Shown piece by piece: positions 18,001 through 27,226 of a DNA stretch of 64,000 nucleotides (the first letter of the stretch is position 1; each line of letters starts with the position of its first letter). A program made the position numbers and the translations under genes. The stretch covers positions 1-64,000 of the forward strand of contig CAZQTW010000034.1 in assembly GCA_964596165.1 (NCBI GenBank). The letters are read 5' to 3'. The notes beneath the pieces are model-generated. The model made no database searches. It was not told the origin of the DNA and saw only the letters and a program-made list of their open reading frames with translations. Source of the DNA: CAYUQT01 sp964596165 (GTDB lineage: Bacteria; Planctomycetota; Phycisphaerae; UBA1845; JAFGLZ01).

Positions 18001-21000
18001 GCGTACCAGGCAAGGCGCAAGTGGCCCAGCATTACCATCGGAGACACCGGCCTGCCCTTCGTGAGCTGGACACTGGAACTCTATACCTATAGTGTCCAAG
18101 ACCTCTCCAAGGACAATCCGGATGCCGGCAGTTACTACTACTTGTGCTCGTGGATTGAAGGCTGGCAATGCTACTATCAGGGCTACTGGTCGCCTCGGGT
18201 AGCACCGGGACACAAGTGGGAGGTCGGGACATCCGTCAGCCACCAGGGACAAGAACAAAGCCGCGTCAGTGGGGGGGAGATCACCGAAGATCCGTTGATG
18301 TCCATGGCCGTCGGCAACGCCGGCCAAATGCCGATCGTTACGTGGCAGGTCCTCGACATCGATGCCAGTAACACCCAGGACGATCCGAGCCGAACGAAGA
18401 TCCCCCATAACCGGGGCAGCGTGACGCTCATCGACGAGGTGGGCGAGGCCACGTACTACGACATCTGGCGGCCTAACGGAGAGGCAGGGTGGTTCTATTC
18501 GGCCAGTGAGCAGAGGCAGATCTTCGTTCGACGGTACAACGAAAGTGCGAGTACCTGGGAGCAGTTGAACTCGATTACCGGGATCGCCGAGCTTGGAGAG
18601 TTCACCTCCGCCACCGGGAATCCGTACCATGGCGTTGACCAGTGGTGGTCTTCGGGGTTCTGGCCTTCGATTGCCTTGATGACGAATCCCACCGCCCAAT
18701 ATGCGGATCCCGTGATCGGCTGGCTAAACGACAGTGAGAGCACCGTTTACGTCCGAGGTTACACTCCCAACTCAAGGCTGCCGATCTTGGAGGTTCACGA
18801 AACGCTCGGTGCGGACGACGCCGTGCTGAATTTCGGCCTTTCTCATATCGGTGTTCCAACGTTGTGGACCTATCTCACCATCTCCAACTCGGGTAACGGC
18901 GCCCTCACGATCCTCGACTTCAAGGTCCCGTCCGGGTTCGAGTATACGTTGGTGGACGAGAACGGTTCGACGGCCCTTCTGGACGAATTGAACAGCGGCG
19001 GAATCGTCCTTTCCCCGAGTGAATTCTTCACGATGCGCGTCCGGTTTACCCCCGACATGGATGATGCGGGGGCGCATTATGAGATGATGGAGATCGTATC
19101 GACCGATCCGCTCCATCCGAATTATCCGCTTCTCTTGATGGGCGTGGGTACGAACGGTGCCGTGATCAAGATCAACGAGACGGCGGGGGTGACCAACGAC
19201 TTGGTCCTGCCGTTTGGTTTCGTCGAAAAAGGCGAGGAGCGGCAGATAACCTTTGCGATCCAGAACACGGGGGTCGACCCGTTGAAGCTGGAGAGGATAT
19301 TTGCCGGTCTGCCCGGCATTTTTAGCGTCGGGGCGTATCCGTCGGAAATCGCCGCGGGGGCCACGGCCACGATTACCGTCACGTTCAGGCCGCAGACGGA
19401 AAAGAAACAACCCGTCTACGACACGCTGGCGATCTACTCGAACGACGTGGTTACCCCAAGGGTATTCATCCAACTGATCGGGAATGCGCCGGCGCTGACC
19501 GACGTCAGCGGCACACGCTTAACCTCCGGCAGCGAGGTCTATCCGACGATTAACAATGACTACGTGGCTTACGTGCGGACGAGCACCTACAGCACCGATG
19601 CCGAACCGGACGGCAACATCTACCTCTTCAACCGCGCGACGCAGACCGAACTGGCGACGCCGATCGGCACCGGTCACGACCCCCACATGTGGGATGACTG
19701 GGTTGTCTTCTCGGGCGGTCTCTATGACATCACGAACACCAAACTCTACACGTTCTCGGGCATTCCCGGGTACACCGTCTCCAACGTGCGCCACTTGGCG
19801 GTTGACGGGAACCGTGTGGCCATTTCGGCGACGGTGAACGGCGTGCAGGGGATTTACGTCTTGCAGATCAACCGCGACCTGCTGCGGACGACGGGGAATT
19901 GGGGCACCTCCATTGGGACAGGCAATGTCGTCGAGCAGGTTTGGCTCGTGCCGAAGTCCACGGCAAGCGCCACGAGCGACTACCCGGCGCTTCGGGGCGA
20001 CTACGTCGCCTGGCGCGAGGCGCCGACCAGCGGGACGCGGGAGGCCACGGACAAGAATATCTACCTCTGCAAGTACACGGAGGCGGTTCCGGGCGCGGTG
20101 CGGTTGACCGGTACGCAGGGCGCGCCGGGATTCATGATCCCGCACTTCGCGGGCAATCGCGTCGTATGGATGGATGATCGATGGGGCGCCGCCAACCCGC
20201 AGATCTTCATGTATGACATCGATACCAATTCCGGCTACCAGTTGACCAACTCGTTCAGCCAGAAGGGCGCCGTCTTCGCATGCAGCGAAGGTCTGATCGT
20301 CTGGGCCGACAGACGCTCCGGCAACTGGGATCTGTACGCCTTTGACCTGAACACGTGGGCCGAAAGCCCGGAGGCGGCTCGCGAAACGCAACTGACGTTC
20401 GACTCCTATAACCAATTCAATCCGTCCCTGGGCGGTGCGTGGGTCGCCTATCAGGACGACCGACCGAATCCGACCAACAATCAGTGGGACGTTTATTACG
20501 CCCTGTTCCCCAGCCCGCCGAACATCGGCGTTCGCGAACTGACGGGCGTCCAGAACGACAGAATCCTCGACTTGGGCAAGGCGAACCTCGGCATGCCCAA
20601 GGGAATCGGATTCGAAATTCGAAACACCGGTTACGACATCCTGAGTATCACGGGCTACACGCTGAACAATCTGGCCGGCTACGAGAGCGAACTGACGTTC
20701 ATCCGGTATAACGATGCCAACAAAAACCTCCGGCTGGACCCCGGTGAGACGATCTATGATGCCAACTGGCAACCGGGCGAGGCCTTGCCGGATCTGGGCG
20801 TCGAGGGCTACCACTCGATCTGGATGACCTGGACGCCGACCGCCGTGGGTCAGCTTCCCACGAACGCCGGCATGACCATCTTCAGCAATGCCGACCGCGA
20901 ACCGGAATACGCGGTCGCGATCGTGGGCACCGCCCAAGACGAGCCCGACATCGCCGTCTCACCTGCGCAAGTAGATGTGGGCGGTGTGCCCGTCAACTAC

Positions 21001-23349
21001 ACGGGGTACGTTGAGGTCACGATCACCAACACCGGCAGCAGGACGCTCACGGTCAGCAACATTGTGGCGAGCGCTGCACCGTTCGACGTCGTTCCGCCGA
21101 CGGGCGGCTATCCGCTGTCCATCGTCCCGGGCGCGTCAGCCACCTTCCAAGTCAGCTTCAAGCCGGTTCAGGTCGGTTCCTTCACCGCCGTCGTTCGGAT
21201 CTACAGCGACGATCCGGACTACGGTCCGACCAATCCCTACACGCTCACGGTTCGCGGGAGCGGCGTCGCCGTGCCGGACATCGCCGTTCAGGATGCCGGC
21301 GGCAATCCGTTGACCGAGTTGGCCTACGGCGACGTCGAGATCGGCAAGTCCAAGGACATCGCCGTGATCGTCCGAAATCAGGGGACCGCGCCGTTGACGC
21401 TGTCCGGCTGGCAGTCGAGCGATCCGGCGACGATCTTCCTGGTCGGCACGCTGCCGACAACGGCGATTCCGGTGGGCGGCGCGGTCAATCTGACGATCCG
21501 ATTCAAGCCGACCGTGGCGGGCGACTACTCGACAGGCTGGTTCCGGCTGCTGAACAACGATCCCGACGTGGTGGGCAATTCCTGGGGCGCGCCGGTGGAG
21601 AGTCCGTACACCCTGACGCTGCAAGCGGCCGGCATCACCATACCCCACCTGGTGGTCGAGGAGAGCGCCGGCGTCGTGAACGATCGGAAGATCGACTTCG
21701 GCACGCTGGCGACCTCGGCCGGTCAGGTCGATCAGCTCTTCGTCATTAAGAACACCGGGACCGAAACCCTCTCGATCACAAGCTGGTCGTTCGTCGGCGA
21801 TCCGCAGTTCCAGATCCTCGGACTGCCGTTGATCCCCTTTGATCTCGCCCCCGGCGCCACGAGGACGGGAACGGTCCGGTTCACCATCACCGGCCAGGGC
21901 GATTTCGCCGGGACGTTGACGCTGTTCAGCAACGATGCGGACTATCCGGCCGGTTACACGCTCACCACGCAATGTAAGGTGAGAACGGGCCATGCGGCCA
22001 CGGCGCCCAGTACCCTGACGTTCGGCAACGTCGAGATCGGCCAGACGTCGGCCTCCCAGCAGTTCAAGATTACCAACACGGGCCAAGCCCCGCTAAGCGT
22101 GACCTCGGTGGTAAGCGGCAATGCCGCCTTCACGCTCGTCCGGCCGACGGGATACACGGGGGCGTTCACGCTCCAACCGGGCCAGAGCACGCCGATGTTC
22201 ACGGTTACGTTCAAGCCCACGCAGGCAATGACGTACTCGTCGAGCATTCAAATCACCAGCGACGACCCGGACAATCCCGTCGTATCCCAGCCGGTGCTGG
22301 TCGGAACGGGCGTTGTCCTGCCCAGTCTGACGGTCCTGGAGACGTCGGGCACGCCCAACGACAACAGCATCGATTTCGGCAAGGTGAAGATCGGCCAGAC
22401 GGCCGTCCAGACCTTCACGATCAGGAACGACGGTACGGGGCCGCTCACGGTGTCGGCCTGGTCGTCCAACAACACCGCCTTCACGCTGCAACCCGCCAAC
22501 GGGTCGGGTGGCGCCGACGACATCCAGTTGGCCCCCGGCGACAGCCTGACGGTGACCATCACGTTTACGCCCTTCGCCGCCAATCATTCGGGGCAGATCA
22601 CGATCCTCAGCAACGATACCCGCAGAAGTCCGTACTACCTCCAGGTTTACGGGCAGGGAACGGTGCAGTCGGTCGCGGCCGACTTCAACGGCGACGGTCG
22701 CCTCGATATGAGCGATATGGAGCTGTTCAAGACGGCCTTCGGTTCGAGAGCCGGCGAGGCACGCTACCATGTGAAGTACGACTTGGACGGCCCGGACGGC
22801 GACGTGGACTCCGGCGACTTGGGTGTGTTCCTCGGCGCGTTCTACACGAGCGCGGCGCCGGGCAAGCAGATCCTGACGGCAAAAACTAAGGGCGACAACG
22901 CGACGCCGAGTGTTCCGCCCGCGCCGACGCCCGCGGTGCAAGCAGACGTGTCGGTGACGGCCGCGACTGCGGGCTCCGTCGAGACGCCGAAGTCCGGAAC
23001 CGACGACGACACGCACGACGTAGTCGAAGGCTTGTCCTTCCTGTCGAACATCGGGGCGATTCCGACCGTGACGATCGGGTCGGTGGATACGGGCGTCCAG
23101 GCGGCGACCGAACTGACGGACGTGGCGGCGGCCGGTGTCGATCGGGAGGCGGCGGAGTTGAACGACAATGCCTCGACGTCCGACCTCCTCGCTGCGGCAA
23201 CCGCGCCACCGGTGGAACCTGCGGCGGTCCTGACAGTCGCCGAGACAACCGAGGGCGCCGGGTCGTCGGGCGCCGCGATCGCGGAATTGAGCCGCATCGA
23301 TGCGGTGGTCGTGCCGTATGCCGACGCGCTGCTGCCGATCGAAGCCTAG
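15016..23349 (+). CDS. Giant extracellular protein: propellers, eight ASH-type Ig repeats, type I dockerin
   Basis: A 2777-residue protein. The N-terminus has the planctomycete motif IEPLEPRRLLDVSG at about residue 17. Residues about 60-500 hold propeller-like repeats such as IDKSGYPILAWSS and IYIRRWTGGEWVEIG, and a further propeller-like region extends to about 1240. Two ASH/choice-of-anchor-D Ig-like repeats start near 1256 and 1383. A TolB-like propeller spans about 1494-1831. Six more ASH repeats start near 1837, 1978, 2089, 2212, 2326 and 2437 (LTFGNVEIGQTSASQQFKIT is typical). A type I dockerin follows at about 2555-2605, with calcium loops DFNGDGRLDMSD and DLDGPDGDVDSGD. A low-complexity acidic tail of about 170 residues ends the protein. 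GGGGAGGG upstream supports the ATG at 15016 over 14974. It is probably a cell-surface or released adhesin-like scaffold client; no catalytic motif is seen. Confidence 0.8.
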   Translation: MSKRNVVAKRKNRLSIEPLEPRRLLDVSGVWQEMGFRSASGGGMTYHPYFFDDDYFKSETDGRGNRAMAIDQQGYPVVAHERVQWIAPSTVYAPPAIIVQRYNGFEWITLGGEAGVYGPVGGGVDPAVAIDFKGQPYVAFLSGSEIYLKYFDGAAWQTMDGGSGNVSNDSVKNAEPDVVIGTDGLPIVAYTAYDATGNDMDIVVKKWNGNRWVELTNGLEFGEAQGVSASLYGDGVSNDIYDSKNPSITIDKSGYPILAWSSETYANNNEIYIRRWTGGEWVEIGTDSASGPPGKFGPEDTVPSRGISNDDTMSLEPVVRVTDDNTIIVAWIDYQDYSNRTNAGIYLKKYEQGAASPVWEEYSLGSATGHGITPVPGMTFQNLSMDVGPHATDPSGEWTPVLAWSSLATGAEPWVARFNPGTSTWEFLVGDGADPLITEPLDGPHPWADFVIAGVTPDATGWMNIYANLPVVGIDPTTGHEILVYSNREIYFPDWEVYAQQYRANSDYFEIRDLDETRTVNISVAWASNPGTPTGDLIVSLLDGDGAAVRTSLGGQMLSVTPTAYVDPVGGDTRGLVRLKLEGQTWGEQNYILTVDQGGADQVVDEIEPNEVYLDRQIIRSTSGNQEARTVKIGSPAGPEKAGINNQWIEMGRGSLTRGGLDNSPLPSIGPIMATSYDGSPIMAYIDSNRRGDAWLEVKIFDQQARDEYGQPGTWINLTENVPLTSSVIDGALTWGAQGFGLTGIGDPVTKVIDVSCDPTFLNSLNGKVFVAVTDGTCIDVYEAKYGADPTRPNGYSQLTLIGGDHAVTAPAGGKIVWVSVQAGPDGEVALAWEWFNPNGYPAAVGSSGTRPRLGAGDVYLRLWDPTANGGSGDWIEMGAGSSANPNANGVGGMTNDGFSRYPDLAFIPTPADPPGTGANKKGSYVLAWSYGSWDSTAGEPSPAQEPEPRFTSGFESYGIKVAWFDKNTQTWSTNIVDSAGPYTLYTWNKTDVIGAYQARRKWPSITIGDTGLPFVSWTLELYTYSVQDLSKDNPDAGSYYYLCSWIEGWQCYYQGYWSPRVAPGHKWEVGTSVSHQGQEQSRVSGGEITEDPLMSMAVGNAGQMPIVTWQVLDIDASNTQDDPSRTKIPHNRGSVTLIDEVGEATYYDIWRPNGEAGWFYSASEQRQIFVRRYNESASTWEQLNSITGIAELGEFTSATGNPYHGVDQWWSSGFWPSIALMTNPTAQYADPVIGWLNDSESTVYVRGYTPNSRLPILEVHETLGADDAVLNFGLSHIGVPTLWTYLTISNSGNGALTILDFKVPSGFEYTLVDENGSTALLDELNSGGIVLSPSEFFTMRVRFTPDMDDAGAHYEMMEIVSTDPLHPNYPLLLMGVGTNGAVIKINETAGVTNDLVLPFGFVEKGEERQITFAIQNTGVDPLKLERIFAGLPGIFSVGAYPSEIAAGATATITVTFRPQTEKKQPVYDTLAIYSNDVVTPRVFIQLIGNAPALTDVSGTRLTSGSEVYPTINNDYVAYVRTSTYSTDAEPDGNIYLFNRATQTELATPIGTGHDPHMWDDWVVFSGGLYDITNTKLYTFSGIPGYTVSNVRHLAVDGNRVAISATVNGVQGIYVLQINRDLLRTTGNWGTSIGTGNVVEQVWLVPKSTASATSDYPALRGDYVAWREAPTSGTREATDKNIYLCKYTEAVPGAVRLTGTQGAPGFMIPHFAGNRVVWMDDRWGAANPQIFMYDIDTNSGYQLTNSFSQKGAVFACSEGLIVWADRRSGNWDLYAFDLNTWAESPEAARETQLTFDSYNQFNPSLGGAWVAYQDDRPNPTNNQWDVYYALFPSPPNIGVRELTGVQNDRILDLGKANLGMPKGIGFEIRNTGYDILSITGYTLNNLAGYESELTFIRYNDANKNLRLDPGETIYDANWQPGEALPDLGVEGYHSIWMTWTPTAVGQLPTNAGMTIFSNADREPEYAVAIVGTAQDEPDIAVSPAQVDVGGVPVNYTGYVEVTITNTGSRTLTVSNIVASAAPFDVVPPTGGYPLSIVPGASATFQVSFKPVQVGSFTAVVRIYSDDPDYGPTNPYTLTVRGSGVAVPDIAVQDAGGNPLTELAYGDVEIGKSKDIAVIVRNQGTAPLTLSGWQSSDPATIFLVGTLPTTAIPVGGAVNLTIRFKPTVAGDYSTGWFRLLNNDPDVVGNSWGAPVESPYTLTLQAAGITIPHLVVEESAGVVNDRKIDFGTLATSAGQVDQLFVIKNTGTETLSITSWSFVGDPQFQILGLPLIPFDLAPGATRTGTVRFTITGQGDFAGTLTLFSNDADYPAGYTLTTQCKVRTGHAATAPSTLTFGNVEIGQTSASQQFKITNTGQAPLSVTSVVSGNAAFTLVRPTGYTGAFTLQPGQSTPMFTVTFKPTQAMTYSSSIQITSDDPDNPVVSQPVLVGTGVVLPSLTVLETSGTPNDNSIDFGKVKIGQTAVQTFTIRNDGTGPLTVSAWSSNNTAFTLQPANGSGGADDIQLAPGDSLTVTITFTPFAANHSGQITILSNDTRRSPYYLQVYGQGTVQSVAADFNGDGRLDMSDMELFKTAFGSRAGEARYHVKYDLDGPDGDVDSGDLGVFLGAFYTSAAPGKQILTAKTKGDNATPSVPPAPTPAVQADVSVTAATAGSVETPKSGTDDDTHDVVEGLSFLSNIGAIPTVTIGSVDTGVQAATELTDVAAAGVDREAAELNDNASTSDLLAAATAPPVEPAAVLTVAETTEGAGSSGAAIAELSRIDAVVVPYADALLPIEA

Positions 23350-23416
23350 GATAAAGGGGATAACGACCGAGTCGGCTTGCGGGCTCGCCGCGAGCGCAAC
23401 CTCGGGAGGGATAGAC

Positions 23417-24094
23417 ATGATTCGTTACGTGACGGCGATCGTGACCGTTGTTCTCTGTTCGGCCCCAGCCGCATGGGCGGAGACGGGCGTTCGCGTCGAG
23501 AGCGTCTTCGTTCGGGCCTATACCACCAGCGAAATCACCCAGGCGGAGGTGAATCAGAGCGTTCAACTCATCGTGAGCGTGAAGGACATCAGCACGAGCC
23601 CCCTGGGCGTTGCGATCGGCTACATCGACGTCGCCTGGGACCCCAATATCCTGCAATTGGTCGATCCCATCGACGGCAGCAACAGCACGACCAACGATGT
23701 CAGCCCCTTGTTCAAAAATCCCTGGACCGACTTCTTCAAAGGCACCAAGAACAGCGATGGGGTGGTGATGGACCTCGGCGCGGGGCAAGGGCTTGTCCCC
23801 CCCGTGTTCAACTTCGGCAATACGGTGAGCTTCTTCACGCTCACCTTCACGACAAAGGCAAAGGGGAATCCGGCGGTGACGCTGACACCCCACGACTTCG
23901 GAGTCATCGTGACCGAGCAGCCGGGGTCCGTCCAGAATTATCAGACGATCAACCCGACGTTGACCGTCGTCGGTTCGGGCGGCTCCGTCGAGCCCACACC
24001 CGGGCCGGCTTGTCCGTCGTCCGCCGCTCCGTTTCTCGCGGCGTTCCTGGCCGGCTGGGTGGGGGTGTTGGGCAGCCGCCGACCCCGGCGGTGA
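23417..24094 (+). CDS. Secreted cohesin-like protein with C-terminal anchor segment
   Basis: A 225-residue protein with a clear signal peptide (VTAIVTVVLCSAPAAWAE). Residues about 25-195 have the cohesin-like order of strands: VNQSVQLIVSVKDIS, then IGYIDVAWDPNILQLVDP, then TVSFFTLTFTTKAKGNPAV. The C-terminus is a Pro-rich spacer, a hydrophobic stretch (AAPFLAAFLAGWVGVLG) and a basic end SRRPRR, as in PEP-CTERM-type sorting tails. It starts 67 bases after the dockerin-bearing giant gene and has GGGAGGG upstream. A role as membrane-held receptor for that dockerin is an inference. Confidence 0.65.
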   Translation: MIRYVTAIVTVVLCSAPAAWAETGVRVESVFVRAYTTSEITQAEVNQSVQLIVSVKDISTSPLGVAIGYIDVAWDPNILQLVDPIDGSNSTTNDVSPLFKNPWTDFFKGTKNSDGVVMDLGAGQGLVPPVFNFGNTVSFFTLTFTTKAKGNPAVTLTPHDFGVIVTEQPGSVQNYQTINPTLTVVGSGGSVEPTPGPACPSSAAPFLAAFLAGWVGVLGSRRPRR

Positions 24095-24436
24095 ACCGGC
24101 CGCCGAGTCCGCTAATCGCCCCATCCGCCGACCGGCGGCCAACCGGTCAAGTCGAACAACCGACCCGGACTGTCGTATTACTCACATCGAGATCCGGTGT
24201 TGTACGCCCCGCGATGTGTCGATAACCTTGCGGGAGGAGCCGTGGCAGAAGTATCGGTGGTGCATGCCGGTCGGATCGGCACAGGCACCGCCCGCCCGAC
24301 CAAGGGTCGGGCGGGCCGACGCATCCAACTCAATGAGACGGGGTCTTATCGTCACCAGGCTCCTGACCGCGTTTCCGAGAGATTAATCGTGCGTCCAACG
24401 TTGCCTTTTCGCGATTCGCATCAGGTGAGACAGACT
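24095..24436. other. Intergenic region, 342 bp, with strong hairpin
   Basis: No gene is supported. The main structure is the perfect 12-bp inverted repeat at 24290-24316, listed separately. The plus-strand frame of the downstream gene is open here but lacks a ribosome site before 24423. Confidence 0.5.
24290..24316. repeat. Perfect 12-bp GC hairpin, terminator- or REP-like
   Basis: GCCCGCCCGACC (24290-24301), loop AAG, then GGTCGGGCGGGC (24305-24316). There is no T-run after it, so factor-independent termination is doubtful. The structure may protect the 3' end of the upstream message. Confidence 0.6.
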
Positions 24437-26653
24437 ATGATTCGTCCATTGTGTCGGGGCCTCGAGCTTGTTGCCTTTGGGCTCGCCGTGTTGGCAGGGC
24501 CCGATGCCGCTCAGGCCTATGTCGACCCCGGTACCCAGGCCGCCGTCGTGGGTAGCCTGGCCGCCTTTTTGGGCGTCTTTGCGGCGTTCTTCGGCTTCGT
24601 GTTGTGGCCCTTCCGCAAGCTCCTCGATTTCCTCTGCAAGCGGACCGGCCTGCCGCGTGCCTGCGGCAAGGCCGTTATCATCCTTCTTGTCGTGGGCGGG
24701 CTGGCCTACGGTACCTACGCCCTCAATGAACGCTATGATTTCCTCCCTTCGCTTGCCGGTGGCACGGACCACCAAGAGACGCCCTCGCCTGTCAGCTATG
24801 CGAAGTTCGAGCGCGTCATGGTCATCGGGATGGACGGGCTCGATGCCGGCATTACCGAAGACATGATGAGCAAGGGTGAACTGCCCAACTTCGACAAGCT
24901 GCGAAAGATGGGGTCCTATGCGCGCCTGCGGAGCAGCAATCCCCCGCAGAGCCCGGTGGCCTGGTCGTGCATCGCCACCGGCTGCAATCCGGGCAAGCAC
25001 GGGATCTTCGATTTCATCCATCGCGACCCGAAAACCTACGTCCCGGAATTGTCCATCTACCGTCCAAACCCCAAGATCAGCGGCCGCGAGAATCGCTACA
25101 TCCCGACACGTAAGGTGCCCGGATTTTGGACGCTGTTAAGCAAGCAGAAGGTGCCGACGACCGTCATCCGCTGGCCGAATGCGTTTCCGCCGGATGCGGT
25201 GGAAGGAAACTTCCTCAGCGGCCTCGGCGTACCGGACATCCTCGATCGCCTCGGTCGCTACTCGTTCTACTCCACCAACGATACGCTCTTCCCGGCCAAG
25301 ACCCCGAACAAGATGGTCAAGGTGTCCTGGGAGGGGGCCAAAGCGACCACGGCGCTGTTCGGTCCCACGCTCAGCACACTCACGGGCAAGCAGGAGTCGC
25401 AGGTCCCGTTGCACCTGACACGGAAGGACAACAAGCGAGTCGTCTTGGATCTGGACGGCAAGCCGGTAGGTGACATCGGCGTCGGCGAATGGTCCGGGTG
25501 GGTACCGGTCAAGTTCAGCGGAGGATTGACTAGCGCAAACGGCATCGTGCGTTTCCTGCTGATGGCCCTCGAGCCCGATCTGAAGCTTTATGCGACGGCC
25601 ATCCAAGTGGATCCGGTCGAACCGCTCTTTCCGATCACCGCCCCCGACGCCTATGCCGGCCAACTGGCCGATAAACACGGGCGGTATTTCACGATCGGCA
25701 TGCCGGAGGACGTCAAGGCACTGAGCGAAGAAGTCATGTCGCCGGATCACTTCCTGTCCATGTGCAAGCTGATCGAGGCCGAGCGCGACCGCATGTTCGA
25801 TTTCGAGTTGGCCAGGTTCTCGAAGGGCGTCTTTGCGTTCGTCTTTGACACCTCCGACCGTATCCAACACATGTTCTGGGCGGCACGTGACCCGGATCAT
25901 CCGGGGTACAAGCCCGGCTATGCGGAAAAGTTCCGCAACGTGATCCCCGACATGTATCGGAGGATGGACGCCGAGTTGGCCAAGATCCTCCCCAAGCTCG
26001 ACGCCAAAACGGCTTTGGTTGTGGTGAGCGACCACGGATTCAATACGTATCGCAAGTCGATGAACATCAACTCGTGGCTCGTCGAGAACGGTTACCAGGT
26101 GCTCGATACGCCGGACGGCAAGGACGGCCAGGCGTTCTTCCAAAACATCAATTGGGCGAAAACCAAGGCCTATTCCATTGGGTTCAACAGTATCTTCATC
26201 AATCTCAAGGGCCGCGAACGCGACGGCATCGTCAATCCCGGCGACGAGTACCGCAAGCTGTGCGACGAGATCGCCGAAAAGCTCCGCGCGTTCAAGGACC
26301 CCCAAAATGGCCAACCGGTTGTGCGAATGGTCTACTGGGGCGGGGAGATCTACAAGGGTGAACAAGTGGCCAATGGGCCCGATCTCGTCGTGGGCCTGAC
26401 GGTCGGCTATCGTGCCGGCGGCGAGAACGTCCTCGGCGCCGCGCCACGACAAATCCTGGAAGACAACGACAAGCACTGGTCCGGCGACCACCTCTACGAC
26501 CCGCATTACGTCCCGGGGATCTTCTTCTCGAACCTCAAGATCCGACGCGACAACCCGAGTCTGATCGACGTCGCCCCCAGCATTCTCCAGTGCTTCGGTA
26601 TGCCGAAGACGGAGTGGATGGATGGCGAGGCCCTCTTTGACCTGAAGGAATGA
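24437..26653 (+). CDS. Membrane-anchored type I phosphodiesterase/alkaline phosphatase family protein
   Basis: A 738-residue protein with a signal-like N-terminus and two hydrophobic segments before residue 110 (SLAAFLGVFAAFFGFVLWPF; AVIILLVVGGLAYGTYAL). The catalytic domain shows the alkaline-phosphatase superfamily metal and nucleophile sites: VIGMDGLDAGI, VAWSCIATGCNPGKHGIFDF with a Ser/Thr region, FDTSDRIQHMFW, VVVSDHGF and DHLYDPHYVPGI. Proteins of this type hydrolyse phosphodiesters or transfer phospho-groups at the membrane. AGGTGAGA just upstream supports the ATG at 24437. Its natural substrate is not visible from the sequence. Confidence 0.75.
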   Translation: MIRPLCRGLELVAFGLAVLAGPDAAQAYVDPGTQAAVVGSLAAFLGVFAAFFGFVLWPFRKLLDFLCKRTGLPRACGKAVIILLVVGGLAYGTYALNERYDFLPSLAGGTDHQETPSPVSYAKFERVMVIGMDGLDAGITEDMMSKGELPNFDKLRKMGSYARLRSSNPPQSPVAWSCIATGCNPGKHGIFDFIHRDPKTYVPELSIYRPNPKISGRENRYIPTRKVPGFWTLLSKQKVPTTVIRWPNAFPPDAVEGNFLSGLGVPDILDRLGRYSFYSTNDTLFPAKTPNKMVKVSWEGAKATTALFGPTLSTLTGKQESQVPLHLTRKDNKRVVLDLDGKPVGDIGVGEWSGWVPVKFSGGLTSANGIVRFLLMALEPDLKLYATAIQVDPVEPLFPITAPDAYAGQLADKHGRYFTIGMPEDVKALSEEVMSPDHFLSMCKLIEAERDRMFDFELARFSKGVFAFVFDTSDRIQHMFWAARDPDHPGYKPGYAEKFRNVIPDMYRRMDAELAKILPKLDAKTALVVVSDHGFNTYRKSMNINSWLVENGYQVLDTPDGKDGQAFFQNINWAKTKAYSIGFNSIFINLKGRERDGIVNPGDEYRKLCDEIAEKLRAFKDPQNGQPVVRMVYWGGEIYKGEQVANGPDLVVGLTVGYRAGGENVLGAAPRQILEDNDKHWSGDHLYDPHYVPGIFFSNLKIRRDNPSLIDVAPSILQCFGMPKTEWMDGEALFDLKE

Positions 26654-27226
26654 GGGGATTAATGAGACGAAAATCCTGAATTCAGGACCCAACGCCAAAA
26701 ACAGGAACTGAATCACTAAAAATTGATCGGTAGTATTGCGGATCATTATGATCCATCAAATCATTACCTGCGGCCCTTCAGATCCCCGTTCGATTCCGTA
26801 GACCCTCAATCCTAGACCCCGCCCCAGGCCCTCCCTCAGGATCTACATGCTCGGCGTTTATCGGGCCGAATGCGTCAAAAAAAACTTCGGCATGCGAACG
26901 AACCTCTCGTTGACCGCATCGTATTATGAGCAGAGCACAAGACATCAAAATCCCAAACCCCTAACCAGCGATGCTGGGAGCCGTCGAAGAGACGAGGCCC
27001 AGCAGTCTGAACAAGGCCACGGTCCCCTCCTCCGTGGCCTTCTTCGTTGCGCGGCCTGCGATCCGGGCCCGCCCCAGTCCGCGCGCCAGGCGGCCGGCAG
27101 ACCCGGTTCCACCCACCGTCCGTCCGCGGCGAGGCAGCGCTCCCACGTGCCGCCGAAGGGGCTGCCCGCAGTTCGCGGACAGTCCGGCATCGACTTGCCG
27201 TGTCTCTTCCGCTAAGCTGGGCAGTC
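26654..27226. other. Intergenic region, 573 bp
   Basis: No gene is supported; short frames here look random. Contents in order: two perfect palindromes (26674-26687 and 26740-26754) in an A+T-richer patch, a pyrimidine-rich degenerate tract (GTAGACCCTCAATCCTAGAC, about 26797-26845), and a terminator-like hairpin at 27013-27041. Confidence 0.5.
27013..27048 (+). terminator. Hairpin with short T-rich tail
   Basis: AAGGCCACGG (27013-27022), 9-nt loop, CCGTGGCCTT (27032-27041), then TCTTCGTT. A perfect 10-bp stem with a T-rich end is a plausible Rho-independent terminator, though it lies about 360 bases after the phosphodiesterase stop. Confidence 0.5.

Noticed and set aside
15016..23418. Long antisense open frames opposite the giant gene (552, 472 and 441 codons on the minus strand)
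   Set aside because: They mirror the codon pattern of the real gene on the plus strand in GC-rich DNA and show no domains or signals; the plus-strand protein has clear repeats and a dockerin.
25136..26746. 536-codon minus-strand frame opposite the phosphodiesterase
   Set aside because: The plus-strand gene has all superfamily motifs; the antisense frame has none.
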